Origin: an uncultured Methylococcaceae bacterium
GTDB lineage: Bacteria; Pseudomonadota; Gammaproteobacteria; Methylococcales; Methylomonadaceae
Reading direction: 5' to 3'
Length of the DNA stretch: 6,054 nt
NCBI GenBank assembly: GCA_913009515.1
Contig: CAJVYO010000112.1
Span: 1-6,054, forward strand
Below the pieces are notes generated by a model. It made no database searches. It saw nothing but the letters and a program-made list of their open reading frames with translations, and had not been told where the DNA came from. This document shows, piece after piece, positions 5,430 to 6,054 of the stretch; the first letter of the stretch is position 1; every line of letters begins with the position of its first letter. Made by a program: the position numbers and the translations under genes.

Positions 5430-6054
5430 ATGTATATTTTAGGCATAGAAACCTCTTGTGATGAAACAGGGGTCGCTCTTTATCACAGCGAAAAAGGACT
5501 TATTGAGCATACACTCTATAGTCAGATTGCAATGCATAATGAATATGGCGGCATTGTGCCTGAACTCGCCTCGCGTGACCATATTCGTAAACTCATTCCG
5601 TTAATCGATGAATGTTTGCAGCGTAGCCAGTTAAATCGCACCGATATTAATGGCATTGCTTATACCGCAGGGCCGGGCTTGGTAGGGGCGTTAATGGTCG
5701 GTGCGGCTACCGCTAAAAGTCTGGCATGGACATGGGATATTCCTGCGATTGGCGTCCATCATATGGAAGGGCATTTATTAGCGCCGATGTTAGAAGAATC
5801 GCCGCCTGAATTTCCATTTGTCGCCTTGCTGGTGTCAGGCGGGCATACTTTATTGGTTGATGTACAAGCCATTGGGCAATATAAATTACTCGGTGAATCA
5901 TTAGATGACGCGGCAGGTGAAGCCTTTGATAAGACAGCAAAATTACTCGGTTTGGCTTATCCTGGCGGACCTTTATTATCTAAACTAGCAGAACAAGGTG
6001 ATACCTCGCGTTTTACTTTCCCACGTCCGATGACTGATAGACCGGGGTTAGATT
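5430..6054 (+). CDS. tsaD: tRNA N6-threonylcarbamoyladenosine transferase subunit TsaD, N-terminal part (runs off right edge)
   Basis: TsaD (formerly Gcp/YgjD), with TsaB and TsaE, transfers the threonylcarbamoyl group from the TsaC product to A37 of tRNAs that read ANN codons, forming t6A in the cytoplasm. The 208 codons present start MYILGIETSCDETGVALY, with the ASKHA-fold phosphate-binding segment including D11 and E12. They continue with VPELASRDH (43-51), AYTAGPGLVGAL (77-88), the metal-binding HMEGH motif (H111, H115; numbering as in E. coli), the ATPase-fold LLVSGGHT (133-140), and LGESLDDAAGEAFDKTAKLL followed by YPGGP. Family members are about 340 residues, so the C-terminal third or more is outside the window. 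The ATG at 5430 fits the E. coli N terminus, but there is no clear Shine-Dalgarno upstream. It is divergent from rpsU, as in Pseudomonas and E. coli. Confidence 0.98.
   Translation, partial: MYILGIETSCDETGVALYHSEKGLIEHTLYSQIAMHNEYGGIVPELASRDHIRKLIPLIDECLQRSQLNRTDINGIAYTAGPGLVGALMVGAATAKSLAWTWDIPAIGVHHMEGHLLAPMLEESPPEFPFVALLVSGGHTLLVDVQAIGQYKLLGESLDDAAGEAFDKTAKLLGLAYPGGPLLSKLAEQGDTSRFTFPRPMTDRPGLD

Noticed and set aside
5713..5940. Minus-strand open frame of 75 codons inside tsaD
   Set aside because: It is antisense to the conserved TsaD core (HMEGH and SGGHT motifs) and has no independent support.
1..6054. CRISPR array, insertion sequence, prophage or toxin-antitoxin module
   Set aside because: There are no regularly spaced repeats, no transposase or phage-like frames, and no small gene pairs. 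Nearly all sequence is accounted for by conserved housekeeping genes.

Overview
The window is a stretch of conserved housekeeping genes from a low-GC (about 40% by eye) gammaproteobacterium. The order tsaD <-> rpsU-yqeY-dnaG-rpoD-tRNA matches the macromolecular-synthesis operon as arranged in Pseudomonas and relatives: yqeY sits between rpsU and dnaG, tsaD is divergent, and a tRNA follows rpoD. The protein sequences also resemble gammaproteobacterial versions. The intergenic REP-like doublet would suit a Thiotrichales- or Methylococcales-type lineage, but this is only an impression and not an identification.

Layout. Positions 1-686 (minus strand) hold the first 228 codons of metK, which runs off the left edge. 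Positions 687-917 are intergenic, with an 89-bp imperfect palindrome (REPIN-like) and a rho-independent terminator. Positions 918-994 (minus) are a tRNA with anticodon CAU, most likely the isoleucine AUA-decoding tRNA-Ile2. Then, all on the minus strand and tightly packed, come rpoD (1003-2841), dnaG (2886-4613), yqeY (4624-5073) and rpsU (5083-5316). The divergent 113-bp region 5317-5429 carries a strong sigma-70 promoter for rpsU. On the plus strand tsaD begins at 5430 and runs off the right edge.

Together the minus-strand unit couples translation (S21), a GatB/YqeY protein, replication priming (DnaG), transcription initiation (RpoD) and one tRNA. Gaps along it are 9, 10, 44 and 8 nt, and the first visible terminator lies after the tRNA, so one transcript from the rpsU promoter to 881 is plausible. 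MetK (S-adenosylmethionine synthesis) lies beyond that terminator and is probably a separate unit. TsaD makes the t6A modification of ANN-decoding tRNAs, which includes the tRNA-Ile2 encoded here.

I found no previously undescribed multi-gene system. The points worth a second look are the REPIN-like element, the 8-nt rpoD-tRNA junction, the absence of the rpsU-dnaG attenuator known from E. coli, and the structured rpsU leader.
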